Assembly (NCBI GenBank): GCA_900549855.1
Contig: URPS01000026.1
Span: 1 to 29,564 of the forward strand
Length of the DNA: 29,564 bases
Origin: an uncultured bacterium
GTDB lineage: Bacteria; Cyanobacteriota; Vampirovibrionia; Gastranaerophilales; Gastranaerophilaceae
Direction: 5' to 3'
Position numbers and translations under genes: made by a program
Part shown: piece by piece, positions 1 to 8,660 of the stretch
Layout of the letters: each line of letters opens with the position of its first letter
Numbering within the stretch: position 1 is the stretch's first letter
Notes under the pieces: model-generated
Database searches by the model: none
Seen by the model: the letters and a program-made list of their open reading frames with translations, nothing else
What the model was told of the DNA's origin: nothing

Positions 1-28
1 CAAGAATATGTCCGCACCCCCGAACACA

Positions 29-1258
29 TTATAATAATGATCTTGGCTTTTGGTTGTTTGCAATATTATCTAAAAGTTCTTCACAGAACATTAAACATCG
101 TGGTAGATGATAAGGACCTTTCCAGAGAGAGCCTTTTTGAGTGTGAGAAACGGTACCATCACGATGCAAATAGCCGTACCATTCACTGTACTCTTTGTCA
201 GCAAAGTGAGAGAATGAATATTCATGAACTAACTTAAATCTTTCCCAATACTTTTCATCATTGGTAAGTGCATATGCCATTAGGGAAGCGATAAGCACTT
301 CGTTATGTACCCACCATAATTTCATATCCCATTCAAGTTGTTCACATGGTCGGTTATCAAGATCTACAAAGTATAGCATACCTCCGTATTCTTTATCCCA
401 GCCTCTTTCAAAGGCGAAATCAAATATAGATAGAGCATTTTTTAATAATTTGTCATCGTTATTGTATATTGCTTGACACATTAAAAACCATGCATTTTCG
501 CAAGAGTGACCAGGATTTATAGTTCTTCCGGAAGGATTGTCTACGTGTGAGCCATCAACGGAAAGAACATTTTCTAAAGAACATTTTAATTCGGGATGAT
601 AATGATATTTCATTATATCATCAGTTATGGATTTACATATATCGTTGTAATAATCCTGTCTATCAGGGTCGCATCTTCTTAAAAGTTCGGCAGAACTTAT
701 CAATACCATGGGAACAGCAGCAGAACGTTCGTTACGAGTTTCGGAATAACTTTTAGGTGTAATTTTAAAGGGATCACTTAGTGGATCTTTATATATCTGC
801 ATCATTAATTCAAAACAGTCTTCAGCTTTTTTAAGGGCATCATTATCACCAAATGTTTTTCCATACTGAGCCATACCTACAACAAAGAAACTTTCAGAGA
901 ACATATAGCGACGTTTTCTTAATGGTTTTCCCTCCTTTGTAACTGTAAAATACATTCTTCCGTCAGAATCAAAGCAATATTTTTCTAAAAATTCTTTTCC
1001 AATTTCAGCAGCTTTTTTCCATTCTTCGCGAACTCCATATCTTTCACAAAGTGTTGAAAATGTCCAAAGACATCTACCCTGAAACCATACGGATTTATCG
1101 TCATTATATGATTTACCAAATCTGTCCACAGATGTAATATATCCACCATTCTCTTTGTCTAATAGGTCACTATTCATCCAAAAGGGCACAACATTATCAA
1201 GTAAATGTTCCTTATAAAAATTACGTAATTTTTTTGCTTCTTCACAATGATTTGCCAT
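29..1258 (-). CDS. N-acylglucosamine 2-epimerase family protein (AGE/RnBP)
   Basis: This 409-residue cytoplasmic protein belongs to the AGE/renin-binding-protein family, which interconverts GlcNAc and ManNAc or epimerises related sugars in an alpha/alpha-barrel. Visible family signatures are RKRRYMFSE (about residues 114-122), a conserved His in PGHSCENAWF (H251), KLWWVHNE (313-320) and GPYHLPR near the C-terminus (H384). The two histidines lie where the family's catalytic pair is expected. The ATG at 1258 was chosen because GGGAGGAAA sits just upstream and because the longer open frame (to 1336) would overlap the preceding gene by 62 bases. It is 16 bases downstream of the solute-binding lipoprotein gene and probably co-transcribed with it. 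NagB and a ROK kinase at the far end of the locus favour an amino-sugar substrate, but a cellobiose- or mannose-type epimerase cannot be excluded. Length is normal for the family. Confidence 0.88.
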   Translation of the reverse strand: MANHCEEAKKLRNFYKEHLLDNVVPFWMNSDLLDKENGGYITSVDRFGKSYNDDKSVWFQGRCLWTFSTLCERYGVREEWKKAAEIGKEFLEKYCFDSDGRMYFTVTKEGKPLRKRRYMFSESFFVVGMAQYGKTFGDNDALKKAEDCFELMMQIYKDPLSDPFKITPKSYSETRNERSAAVPMVLISSAELLRRCDPDRQDYYNDICKSITDDIMKYHYHPELKCSLENVLSVDGSHVDNPSGRTINPGHSCENAWFLMCQAIYNNDDKLLKNALSIFDFAFERGWDKEYGGMLYFVDLDNRPCEQLEWDMKLWWVHNEVLIASLMAYALTNDEKYWERFKLVHEYSFSHFADKEYSEWYGYLHRDGTVSHTQKGSLWKGPYHLPRCLMFCEELLDNIANNQKPRSLL

Positions 1259-1274
1259 TAAAATTTCCTCCCAA

Positions 1275-2567
1275 TCACTCAAGAAATGCGTTGATTTCTT
1301 CGACTTGTTTTTCGTATTCAGGTTTATATTCGCCAACTTTTTTGTTTATATCTCCACCATTTAATACATCATCTAAAAGATTAAATGAACCACTACCGTT
1401 AGACATAATACCTTCATAATAGTTTACGTGATTAATTTTTCCACAAAGTGTTTTAATAAAATCTTGGTTTTCAGTTATGCCAAGCTTTTCATTTGTATCA
1501 ACTTCGTTTTTATTCCATTCTTCAAGACATAATTCAAAATATTTTCCCATTGCTTTTGGAACTTTACTACCGGTTGCAATAGCAAAACCTTGTGACCAAG
1601 CCGGATTGATTTTTTCGGTATTGTTTGGTCCATAGGGAAAAGGAGCAACGCCATATTCAAATACCATTGAACCGTCTTCAATTGCCTCAGCAAAGAGATG
1701 CTCATCATAGCTATAAGCACCACACATTGCAGCATTTCCAGCTATAAAATTAGTACGACCACTAATGTAACCGCCACCTGCATAGTGGTATTTAAAATGC
1801 ATATTTTGAATATATTCAAGTGTCTGTTTTAATGCAGAATCTGCCATATTAAGTTTGAATAATCCAGAATCATCACGCTTTAATACAGATGCGTTGTTAG
1901 ATGTTAGATAAACATCAACGAACATATTCTCTAAACCAACAACAAAATTGTCAGGATCATAACATTTTTTACAAATGTTCATAAAAGCATCCCAATTCCA
2001 TTTACCTTCTTCGTATAATTTACGTGGTTCATCAGCATCAAATCCATAGTTTTCAAGTACAGATTTATTATAGTAAATAACATAAGGGCTTGACTCAAGT
2101 GGTGCAACATATGTTTTGCCGTCTTTTTTTGCAAATTGTTCAATTGCACTTTTATCAGCCTTTGATAAATCCATATAATCTTCTAATGGCTGAATATAGT
2201 CTCTTGTAATAAAGTTGATATATTGTTCAACTGTTACAAAACAACCATCGATGGGTTCACCCGAAGCAATTGATGCTGTAAATTTATCGTTCCAGAGGGA
2301 ATCTCCAGTGGAGATAAAAGAAATATCATAACCATAAAGCTCTTTGAATTTTTTTGCAGCCAACATAAATGGATGGTTTTCATTGTTTTTACCATCAAGA
2401 CCAGCACAAATAAACTTGATGTTACCATTTGCATTTGCAAGTTCTGCTTTTATTACCTTTCCTAATTCTGAATTATCACTTCCTTTTGATGAATTTTTAG
2501 CGCATCCAAAAAGTGATATAATCATAATAACCGCTAATAACAAACAAGCAATTCTTTTTGTTTTCAT
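1275..2567 (-). CDS. ABC transporter extracellular sugar-binding lipoprotein
   Basis: This 430-residue protein starts MKTKRIACLLLAVIMIISLFGC, a lipoprotein signal with the lipid-carrying Cys in LFGC, followed by a Ser/Asn/Lys-rich tether. The mature part looks like a family 1 sugar-binding protein: a periodic two-lobe fold, the segment YVIYYNKSVLENYGFD and the later WNWDAF, which resemble the usual YYNKDLFEKAG...TWDE region. It would capture sugars or oligosaccharides for a permease pair. The ATG at 2567 has AGGAGG spaced 8 bases upstream; the open frame extends to 2624, but without such a site. The gene reads away from the AraC-type regulator and is followed at once by the epimerase gene. 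Since the 955-residue protein probably serves the 6849/7790 permeases, this one may serve the 12985/13891 pair (inference). Confidence 0.88.
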   Translation of the reverse strand: MKTKRIACLLLAVIMIISLFGCAKNSSKGSDNSELGKVIKAELANANGNIKFICAGLDGKNNENHPFMLAAKKFKELYGYDISFISTGDSLWNDKFTASIASGEPIDGCFVTVEQYINFITRDYIQPLEDYMDLSKADKSAIEQFAKKDGKTYVAPLESSPYVIYYNKSVLENYGFDADEPRKLYEEGKWNWDAFMNICKKCYDPDNFVVGLENMFVDVYLTSNNASVLKRDDSGLFKLNMADSALKQTLEYIQNMHFKYHYAGGGYISGRTNFIAGNAAMCGAYSYDEHLFAEAIEDGSMVFEYGVAPFPYGPNNTEKINPAWSQGFAIATGSKVPKAMGKYFELCLEEWNKNEVDTNEKLGITENQDFIKTLCGKINHVNYYEGIMSNGSGSFNLLDDVLNGGDINKKVGEYKPEYEKQVEEINAFLE

Positions 2568-2766
2568 ATTAGTGTTTCCTCCTGATTTTAAATAAATTTT
2601 TAATACATCTTTAATATAATTCATAGCGTCAAAAATTTCAATGATAAACTTTTAGTTTTTTGTTAACCTTAAATGCTGTTTAATTCTAACTGATTCTATT
2701 AATTATCAAAAATTAGCTTTTTAGTTAAAAATAATCAATGACAAATAAGATAAATAAAATTAAATT

Positions 2767-2784
2767 TTTTCTATTTATAGAAAA
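2767..2784. repeat. Perfect inverted repeat, candidate operator
   Basis: TTTTCTAT-TT-ATAGAAAA is an 8-base perfect stem with a 2-base centre. It lies in the divergent control region and is flanked on both sides by the direct repeat AAATTAAATTTTT. It could be a regulator site, but in sequence this AT-rich such symmetry also arises by chance. Confidence 0.3.
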
Positions 2785-2952
2785 TTTGAAAAATCAAATT
2801 AAATTTTTGAGTTATTATGTATGATTTTTGTATAAATATAGCTTATTCATCTGCTCTTAACACATTATTATCATTTTTTTTATAATATTTATATAATGGT
2901 TTTAATACGAGAAAACAACAATTCATGTTAAGAATAAACTCAATTATTACCA

Positions 2953-2982
2953 TTGATAATTATTGAAATTTTGTAGTAAAAT
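2953..2982 (+). promoter_or_regulatory. Candidate sigma-A promoter of the araC-type gene
   Basis: TTGATA (2953-2958) and TAAAAT (2977-2982) are separated by 18 bases, giving a leader of about 40 bases before the ATG at 3031. A second box, TATAAT at 3002-3007, lacks a matching -35 element. The region is so AT-rich that this remains a candidate. Confidence 0.4.
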
Positions 2983-3030
2983 AAATTGTGTAAAATTTCA
3001 ATATAATATTATCTTTTTTGAGGAATTTAT

Positions 3031-3936
3031 ATGGAAGAACTATTTAAAGGATTGAAATTTAGATTTGAGGGTAGCTATTTAACCCAACCTATTACTCTTA
3101 ATGGAATAAAACTTTATCAATTAGGAGAAACATGTTGTGAACCTAATTTTAAAACTGAAGAGCATTGGCAGTGTTGCCATGAAATTACATATGTTATTTC
3201 AGGCTCGGGCGTAATCACAGACAACGGTAATATTTACGAGATAAGTGAAGGAGATATTTTTTTCAGTCCTTTTGGACATTTACATTCAATTATTGCAAAT
3301 GTTCAAGAGCCGTTAAGATATGCTTATATTGGTTTTTCAATTTTAAATGATACACCAATAATAGAACTGAAAAAGATTGATATTTTTCTGAATAATACCC
3401 AGAAATTAAAAGCAAAAGTTGATGAAAGATTAATGTATCCTTTTTTGCAAAGCATGGAAGAATTTTATACTAAATCGGATTTTTCAATATTTATGATTGA
3501 AACATTTATATGGCAAATATTGGTTGATTCTTATAGGGCTTTAAATTCCGGATCAGACGAAAACGAAAATAATTCTTTTATTATTAAAGAAACGCAATCT
3601 GTTGGACGGGCGGTGTATTCGATGATTAGATACATTGATGAACATATTTATGATTTGGCGAATATTCGTGATATTGCAAAAGAATTAGGGTATAGTGCTT
3701 GTTATATTTCTCATACTTTTAAAGAAAAAACAGGAGTTACCGTTAAACAGTACATCAGTAAAAAGAAAATACATAAAAGTGTTGAATTGTTAGAAACCGG
3801 AAAATTCTCAGTAACAAAAGTTGCACAAATATTGAATTATTCAAATGTTCAATCTTTTAGTAGGACATTTAAGCAAATTATCGGGGTATATCCGTCTAAA
3901 TATCTAAAGAATTTAAACAGCGGATTAAATTTATAA
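3031..3936 (+). CDS. AraC-family transcriptional regulator (cupin sensor plus HTH)
   Basis: This 301-residue cytoplasmic DNA-binding protein has two parts. Residues 1 to about 145 form a cupin-like sensor: HEITYVISGSGVITDNG, then GDIFFSPFGHLHSI. Residues about 195-295 carry the double helix-turn-helix of AraC/XylS proteins: IRDIAKELGYSACYISHTFKEKTG, then VAQILNYSNVQSFSRTFKQIIGVYPSKYL. GAGGA lies 6 bases before the ATG. It is the first plus-strand gene and diverges from the lipoprotein-epimerase pair, so it is probably the local activator that senses an imported sugar (inference). The length is standard for the cupin-AraC subgroup. Confidence 0.93.
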   Translation: MEELFKGLKFRFEGSYLTQPITLNGIKLYQLGETCCEPNFKTEEHWQCCHEITYVISGSGVITDNGNIYEISEGDIFFSPFGHLHSIIANVQEPLRYAYIGFSILNDTPIIELKKIDIFLNNTQKLKAKVDERLMYPFLQSMEEFYTKSDFSIFMIETFIWQILVDSYRALNSGSDENENNSFIIKETQSVGRAVYSMIRYIDEHIYDLANIRDIAKELGYSACYISHTFKEKTGVTVKQYISKKKIHKSVELLETGKFSVTKVAQILNYSNVQSFSRTFKQIIGVYPSKYLKNLNSGLNL

Positions 3937-3966
3937 GTATCATTTATATTGAAAGGTTGAGATTTT

Positions 3967-6834
3967 ATGGTTTTGGTTAAAAAAATCATACCTGTTTGCT
4001 TAGGTATGATAATGTTATTTGATATGTTTATAAATGTTTCCGCAGATAATCAAAAAAATCAAATTTCAGATATTAATTCTACGATTTCAATGCTATCAAA
4101 TAATTCATATTATAACTATAGGAATACAATTAGTGACTATTCTTTTTCTAACAAAAATATTCTTCTTTCTTTAAATCACCAATCAATTAAAGAATCGCAA
4201 AATGTTTTAATAGACGAAAGAAATGCGGTAGTTTTAAATGAAGGCGAATCTGTAAAATATTCTGTAAATGTAAATGATAAATCAAAATATGTAATTAAAT
4301 TAAACTACTACGCACTTCCTTTTAGTAATGGGAATATTGAATTAGCAATTAAAATTGATGGTAAGGTTCCATTTGATGAAGCAAATACAATTTCTCTCAA
4401 TAGGTTATGGAAGGATAGAAATAGTATATCTAAAGATGAAAACGGCAACGATATTACTCCTCGCCAAGAAGAGTTTTTTTCCTGGCAAATGGGTTATTTA
4501 AAAGATATATCAGGTTGCTATGGTGGGAATTTTGAATTTGCTTTTTCTAAGGGAAAACATGAAATAGAGTTATGTTGTCAAAAAGAGAAATTAGCCATAG
4601 GTGAAGTTATTCTTGTAAACGAAGTTACACCCAAAACATATAAACGTTTTTTAGCTGAATACAGTAATAAAGAAACTTTCAAAGGTGAAGCTATTATTTT
4701 AGAAGCTGAAAATTCATATCTTAAATCAAATTCAACTTTAATTCCAACATACGATAGAAGTAGTGCGGCCACAAGCCCATCAGATGCTGTGAAAATCAGA
4801 CGAAATACCATCGGTCAAAGCAACTGGTCTCAAAACGGCATGAGCATATCTTATAAGGTTAATGCCCCGCATGAAGGACTATATGGCTTTTCTATTAAAT
4901 ACCGACAAAATTATCAAACCGGAATGGATACATATAGAAACATTTTTGTAAACGGTGAAATTCAACATGAATTTTTACAAAATGTTTCATTTCCATTTGA
5001 TATGAATTGGCAAAACAAAACGATTGAAGATGAAAATGGAACTCCTGCATTTATTTATTTAAATAAAGGAGAAAACATTATTACATTAGAGGTTTCAATC
5101 GGTCCATGGTCTGAAGTGCTTATGGGTATGGAAGATATTAATAATACCTTAAGCAAGATTTATAGAAGAATAATAATGGTTACAGGTACATCTCCAGATT
5201 TGTTTAGAGATTACGAATTGGATAGAGAGATTAAAGGTTTATCTAATATTTTAAAAGAAAGCGCTAATTCTATTGAAGATCAATTAGAACTTTTTGAAAA
5301 AATCAATGGAAAAACTTCAACAAAATCAGCAACACTTAAAAGTGCCGTTGAAGATATTTCTATTATGGCAGATGATACTGATAAAATTCCAAATTTATTA
5401 AACAGTTTTCAGAATATAATTACTAATTTTTCTTCATGGATTTTAACTTGTAAAGAACAACCGCTTGAAATGGATTATTTGGTAATTCATGATAATGATT
5501 ATTTACTTCCAAAAGCAAAAGCTTCTTTCATAAAATCTTTTGTTTTTTCTTTTCAAAAATTTTTAGGTTCATTTATTGAGGATTATAATAGCATTTCAAA
5601 TAAAACAGAAGGTGAAAATACTATTTCGGTTTGGGTTTCAATGGGGCGGGACCAAGCCCAAATTATTAAAGATTTAGTTTTAGAGGCGTTTACACCTAAA
5701 AATCAAGATATAAAAGTCAATTTGAGTTTGGTACAGGGTGGATATATTGAAGCAACATTAGCAGATGTTGGTCCTGATGTAGTAATAGGAGTAGCAAGAG
5801 GTCAACCCGTTAATCTTGCTATGAGAAATGCTTTATATGATATATCGCAATTTGGAAACTTTAATGAAGTTATTAAACGCTTTAGTAAAAAGGCAACGAT
5901 TCCGTATGAATTTAACGGTGGAACATATGCTCTTCCTAATACTGAAAGCTTTTTCTTAATGTATTATCGAACTGATGTATTTGAAGAACTTGGACTTGAA
6001 ATCCCTAATACTTGGAATGATGTTTTAGAATTAATTCCAACATTACAAAGAAATAATATGTCAATCGGTTTGCCGTATACAGCTATTTCAGCTCAAAATG
6101 CAATTGATGAGGGCGTTGGTTCGAGAGATTTATTTTCAGTGCTTTTATTACAAAATGGTGGTAGCTTTTATGACCAAACGAAGACAAAGTCTGCGTTAAA
6201 CAGTATATCAGCATATAATGCATTTAAATTATGGACTGATTTTTATAAAAAATATAGTTTTGAATTGACTTATGATGCTAATACACGTTTCCGTATGGGT
6301 GAAATGCCAATTCTAATTTCGTCAATTTCAATGTATAACACATTTGAAGCAGCTGCTCCTGAAATTAAAAATAAGTGGGCTATTGCTCCTGTACCTGCAA
6401 CTGTAGATGAAAACGGTGCTTTGAACAGATCGGTTGGTTCCTCCGGAACAGCAACAATCATGTTTAAAGGCGCAGATAATAAAGAAGCTTGTTGGAAATT
6501 TATGGATTGGTGGACTTCTGAAGAAACTCAATACAATTACAGTACCATTTTAGAAAACCTTTTAGGCGTCGCCGGTAGAAACTCAACAGCAACAATAGGT
6601 GCATTTAATAAACTTCCATGGAGTAAAAAAGAACTTGAAGTTATAACTATACAAAGAGAAAACATGGTACAAATTCCTGAAGTACCAGGTAGTTATTTTG
6701 TTTCTAGGTGTATTGATAATGCTTTTAGATCTGTAATTTATAGTGGTAAAAACGCAAGAGAAGAATTAGAAAAACAGAATGACAATATTTCATTGGAAAT
6801 AAAGAGGAAAAGGACCGAATTGAAACTTGATTAA
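3967..6834 (+). CDS. Large secreted solute-binding protein with N-terminal carbohydrate-binding-like domains
   Basis: This 955-residue protein has a signal peptide (residues 1-26, probable cleavage after VSA) and no lipobox Cys, so it is not an ordinary lipoprotein. Residues about 75-220 and 240-390 look like beta-sandwich modules. The second opens with IILEAENSYL, as CBM6/CBM35 modules often do, and ends with a GENIITLEV strand. Residues about 390-530 are charged and apparently helical. From about 550 to the end it is a family 1 sugar-binding protein: VWVSMGRDQAQIIKDLV, YYRTDVFEELGLEIPNTWNDVLE, then MDWWTSEETQYNYS. It is about twice the usual length because of the added front half. Two permease genes follow within 15 bases, so it is probably their binding protein. 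It may grip polymer with the front and hand fragments to the back (inference). How it stays at the cell surface is unclear. Confidence 0.8.
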   Translation: MVLVKKIIPVCLGMIMLFDMFINVSADNQKNQISDINSTISMLSNNSYYNYRNTISDYSFSNKNILLSLNHQSIKESQNVLIDERNAVVLNEGESVKYSVNVNDKSKYVIKLNYYALPFSNGNIELAIKIDGKVPFDEANTISLNRLWKDRNSISKDENGNDITPRQEEFFSWQMGYLKDISGCYGGNFEFAFSKGKHEIELCCQKEKLAIGEVILVNEVTPKTYKRFLAEYSNKETFKGEAIILEAENSYLKSNSTLIPTYDRSSAATSPSDAVKIRRNTIGQSNWSQNGMSISYKVNAPHEGLYGFSIKYRQNYQTGMDTYRNIFVNGEIQHEFLQNVSFPFDMNWQNKTIEDENGTPAFIYLNKGENIITLEVSIGPWSEVLMGMEDINNTLSKIYRRIIMVTGTSPDLFRDYELDREIKGLSNILKESANSIEDQLELFEKINGKTSTKSATLKSAVEDISIMADDTDKIPNLLNSFQNIITNFSSWILTCKEQPLEMDYLVIHDNDYLLPKAKASFIKSFVFSFQKFLGSFIEDYNSISNKTEGENTISVWVSMGRDQAQIIKDLVLEAFTPKNQDIKVNLSLVQGGYIEATLADVGPDVVIGVARGQPVNLAMRNALYDISQFGNFNEVIKRFSKKATIPYEFNGGTYALPNTESFFLMYYRTDVFEELGLEIPNTWNDVLELIPTLQRNNMSIGLPYTAISAQNAIDEGVGSRDLFSVLLLQNGGSFYDQTKTKSALNSISAYNAFKLWTDFYKKYSFELTYDANTRFRMGEMPILISSISMYNTFEAAAPEIKNKWAIAPVPATVDENGALNRSVGSSGTATIMFKGADNKEACWKFMDWWTSEETQYNYSTILENLLGVAGRNSTATIGAFNKLPWSKKELEVITIQRENMVQIPEVPGSYFVSRCIDNAFRSVIYSGKNAREELEKQNDNISLEIKRKRTELKLD

Positions 6835-6848
6835 AAGGAGGATTTATC

Positions 6849-7772
6849 GTGAAAGCAAATATTAAAAATTACGATAAAATCTTATTTAAAAAAAAATTAA
6901 AAAATAGCAGAATAAGTTATTTATTGATGCTTCCGTTTATGATTCTCTTTTTAATTTGCACAGTTATCCCTGTTGTTGCATCTATAATGTTAAGTTTTAC
7001 AAGTTTTAATATGTTAGAAACTCCGGCATTGGTAGGTTTAGAAAACTATAAGCGTCTGTTTTTGCATGATGAAATCTTTATAATTGTTTTAAAGAATACA
7101 CTAATATTTGCTTTTATAACCGGACCGATTGGATATTTAATGTCATTTATTTGTGCGTGGCTTATAAACGAACTTTCAAAAGGTGTTAGAACTTTATTAA
7201 CATTTATTTTCTACGCTCCGGTATTATCGGGTAATGTTTACTTTGTTTGGCTATTTTTATTCAGTGGCGATAGATATGGTGTGATTAATCAGATTCTTAT
7301 GAGAATAGGTGTTATAAATAGTGCAAAACAATGGCTTAGTGATCCGAAAACTATTTTGCCGGTATTAATAATTGTTCAGTTATGGTGCAGTTTGGGTACG
7401 GGATTTTTGGCTTTTATAGCAGGATTTCAAGGTATGGATAAAAGTTGTTTTGAGGCAGGTGCAATTGACGGTATAAAGAATAGATGGCAGGAGTTATTTT
7501 ATATTACAATTCCCTCTATGGCTCCACAATTAATGTTTAGTGCAGTTATGCAAATTGCGGCATCATTCGGTGCTTCAGGCGTAATTCAGAGCCTTGCAGG
7601 TTTTCCGACAACACAATATAGTGCAGATACAATAGTGACTTATATTATGGATATAGGTACAGTAAGATATGAAATGGGATATGCATCTGCATTAGCAGTA
7701 TTCTTATTTGTTTTAATGATAATTACCAATTTTGTAATTACAAAAATACTTAGCAAATATGACGATACTTAA
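6849..7772 (+). CDS. Sugar ABC transporter permease, MalF/UgpA type
   Basis: This 307-residue integral membrane protein has about six hydrophobic helices and the cytoplasmic EAA loop near residues 199-220 (EAGAIDGIKNRWQELFYITIPSM), which docks the ATPase. It starts with GTG at 6849, 8 bases after a strong AAGGAGG. It is the first half of a heterodimeric importer with the gene at 7790. A MalF-like feature is the early segment MLSFTSFNMLETPALVGLENYKRLF. No ATP-binding subunit gene is nearby; Firmicutes often share one MsmK/UgpC-like ATPase among several such importers. Confidence 0.93.
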   Translation: MKANIKNYDKILFKKKLKNSRISYLLMLPFMILFLICTVIPVVASIMLSFTSFNMLETPALVGLENYKRLFLHDEIFIIVLKNTLIFAFITGPIGYLMSFICAWLINELSKGVRTLLTFIFYAPVLSGNVYFVWLFLFSGDRYGVINQILMRIGVINSAKQWLSDPKTILPVLIIVQLWCSLGTGFLAFIAGFQGMDKSCFEAGAIDGIKNRWQELFYITIPSMAPQLMFSAVMQIAASFGASGVIQSLAGFPTTQYSADTIVTYIMDIGTVRYEMGYASALAVFLFVLMIITNFVITKILSKYDDT

Positions 7773-7789
7773 GAAAGAAGATATTAAAC

Positions 7790-8635
7790 ATGTTTAAGAG
7801 AAATGTTAATCGTTCGCCGGCAGGAAATATTTTTGTGTTTCTTATGTTAATAATATTAGGGGCTTTCTTAGTATTACCGCTAATTTATGTTGTTGGAGCT
7901 GCATTTAAAACATTAAACGAAATATATATATTTCCTCCTCATATTATTCCTCATGATCCCACATCTGAAAACTTTGTTCATCTGAATCAAATTTTATCCA
8001 ATTCATGGGTACCGTTAAGTAGATATTTGTTTAATAGTGTGTTTGTTAGCATTGTGTCTACTATAGGTCATATTTTATTAGCATCTATGGCGGCATATCC
8101 ATTAGCAAAACATGATTTTGTTGGTAAAAAATTTGTTGGTACTGTTGTAAAACTTTCGCTATTATTTACAGCATCTGTAATTTATATACCACAGTATATT
8201 GTATTTTCACAGCTTCATTTAATAAACTCTTATTTAGCAATAATTTTGCCTGCATTACAGTCTTCATTAGGACTTTACCTGATGCAAAACTTTATGGTGC
8301 AAATTCCTAATGCAATGATTGAGGCTGCACGAATTGATGGTGCGGGTGAGGCAAAAATATTTTTCACGATGATTATGCCTAACGTCAAACCAGCCTGGCT
8401 AACTTTGATGATTTTTTCTTTCCAAGGAATTTGGAATACAACAGGTGGAACAATGATTTATAAAGAAGAAATTAAAACTTTACCGTCAATTTTATCGCAG
8501 TTGGCTTCGGGTGGGATAGTTAGAGCAGGTGTTACTTCAGCGGCAACATTAATTATGATAGTTCCACCAATACTGCTATTTATTTCATCACAAAACAAAG
8601 TTATTGAGACTATGAGTGCTTCTGGAATGAAATAA
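7790..8635 (+). CDS. Sugar ABC transporter permease, MalG/UgpE type
   Basis: This 281-residue membrane protein has about six helices and the EAA loop near residues 178-200 (EAARIDGAGEAKIFFTMIMPNVKP). The first helix followed by VVGAAFKTLNEIYIFPPHIIP is typical of the second permease of carbohydrate ABC importers. It follows the first permease gene by 17 bases with a weak AAGAAAGAAG ribosome site, so the two are probably translated from one message and work as a pair. Confidence 0.93.
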   Translation: MFKRNVNRSPAGNIFVFLMLIILGAFLVLPLIYVVGAAFKTLNEIYIFPPHIIPHDPTSENFVHLNQILSNSWVPLSRYLFNSVFVSIVSTIGHILLASMAAYPLAKHDFVGKKFVGTVVKLSLLFTASVIYIPQYIVFSQLHLINSYLAIILPALQSSLGLYLMQNFMVQIPNAMIEAARIDGAGEAKIFFTMIMPNVKPAWLTLMIFSFQGIWNTTGGTMIYKEEIKTLPSILSQLASGGIVRAGVTSAATLIMIVPPILLFISSQNKVIETMSASGMK

Positions 8636-8660
8636 TAATTTTGAAAGGAGATAGTGTTGA

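Larger units (their letters stand above)
2568..3030. promoter_or_regulatory. Divergent control region, extremely AT-rich
   Basis: These 463 bases lie between the divergent lipoprotein and AraC-type regulator genes and contain no convincing coding frame. The stretch is almost all A and T, with poly-A/T runs, a perfect 18-base inverted repeat at 2767-2784, and the 13-base direct repeat AAATTAAATTTTT at 2757-2769 and 2796-2808, which brackets it. Promoters for both directions must lie here, and the regulator probably acts here, since AraC proteins commonly control a divergent neighbour. Several -10-like boxes exist on each strand, so assigning the minus-strand promoter by eye is not reliable. 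Confidence 0.6.

Noticed and set aside
1..28. Left edge as the other border of an island
   Set aside because: The 28 bases look slightly GC-richer (GTCCGCACCCCCGAAC), but the stretch is too short to judge.
1259..1336. N-terminal extension of the epimerase frame
   Set aside because: It overlaps the preceding gene and lacks a ribosome site, while GGGAGGAAA stands right before the ATG at 1258.
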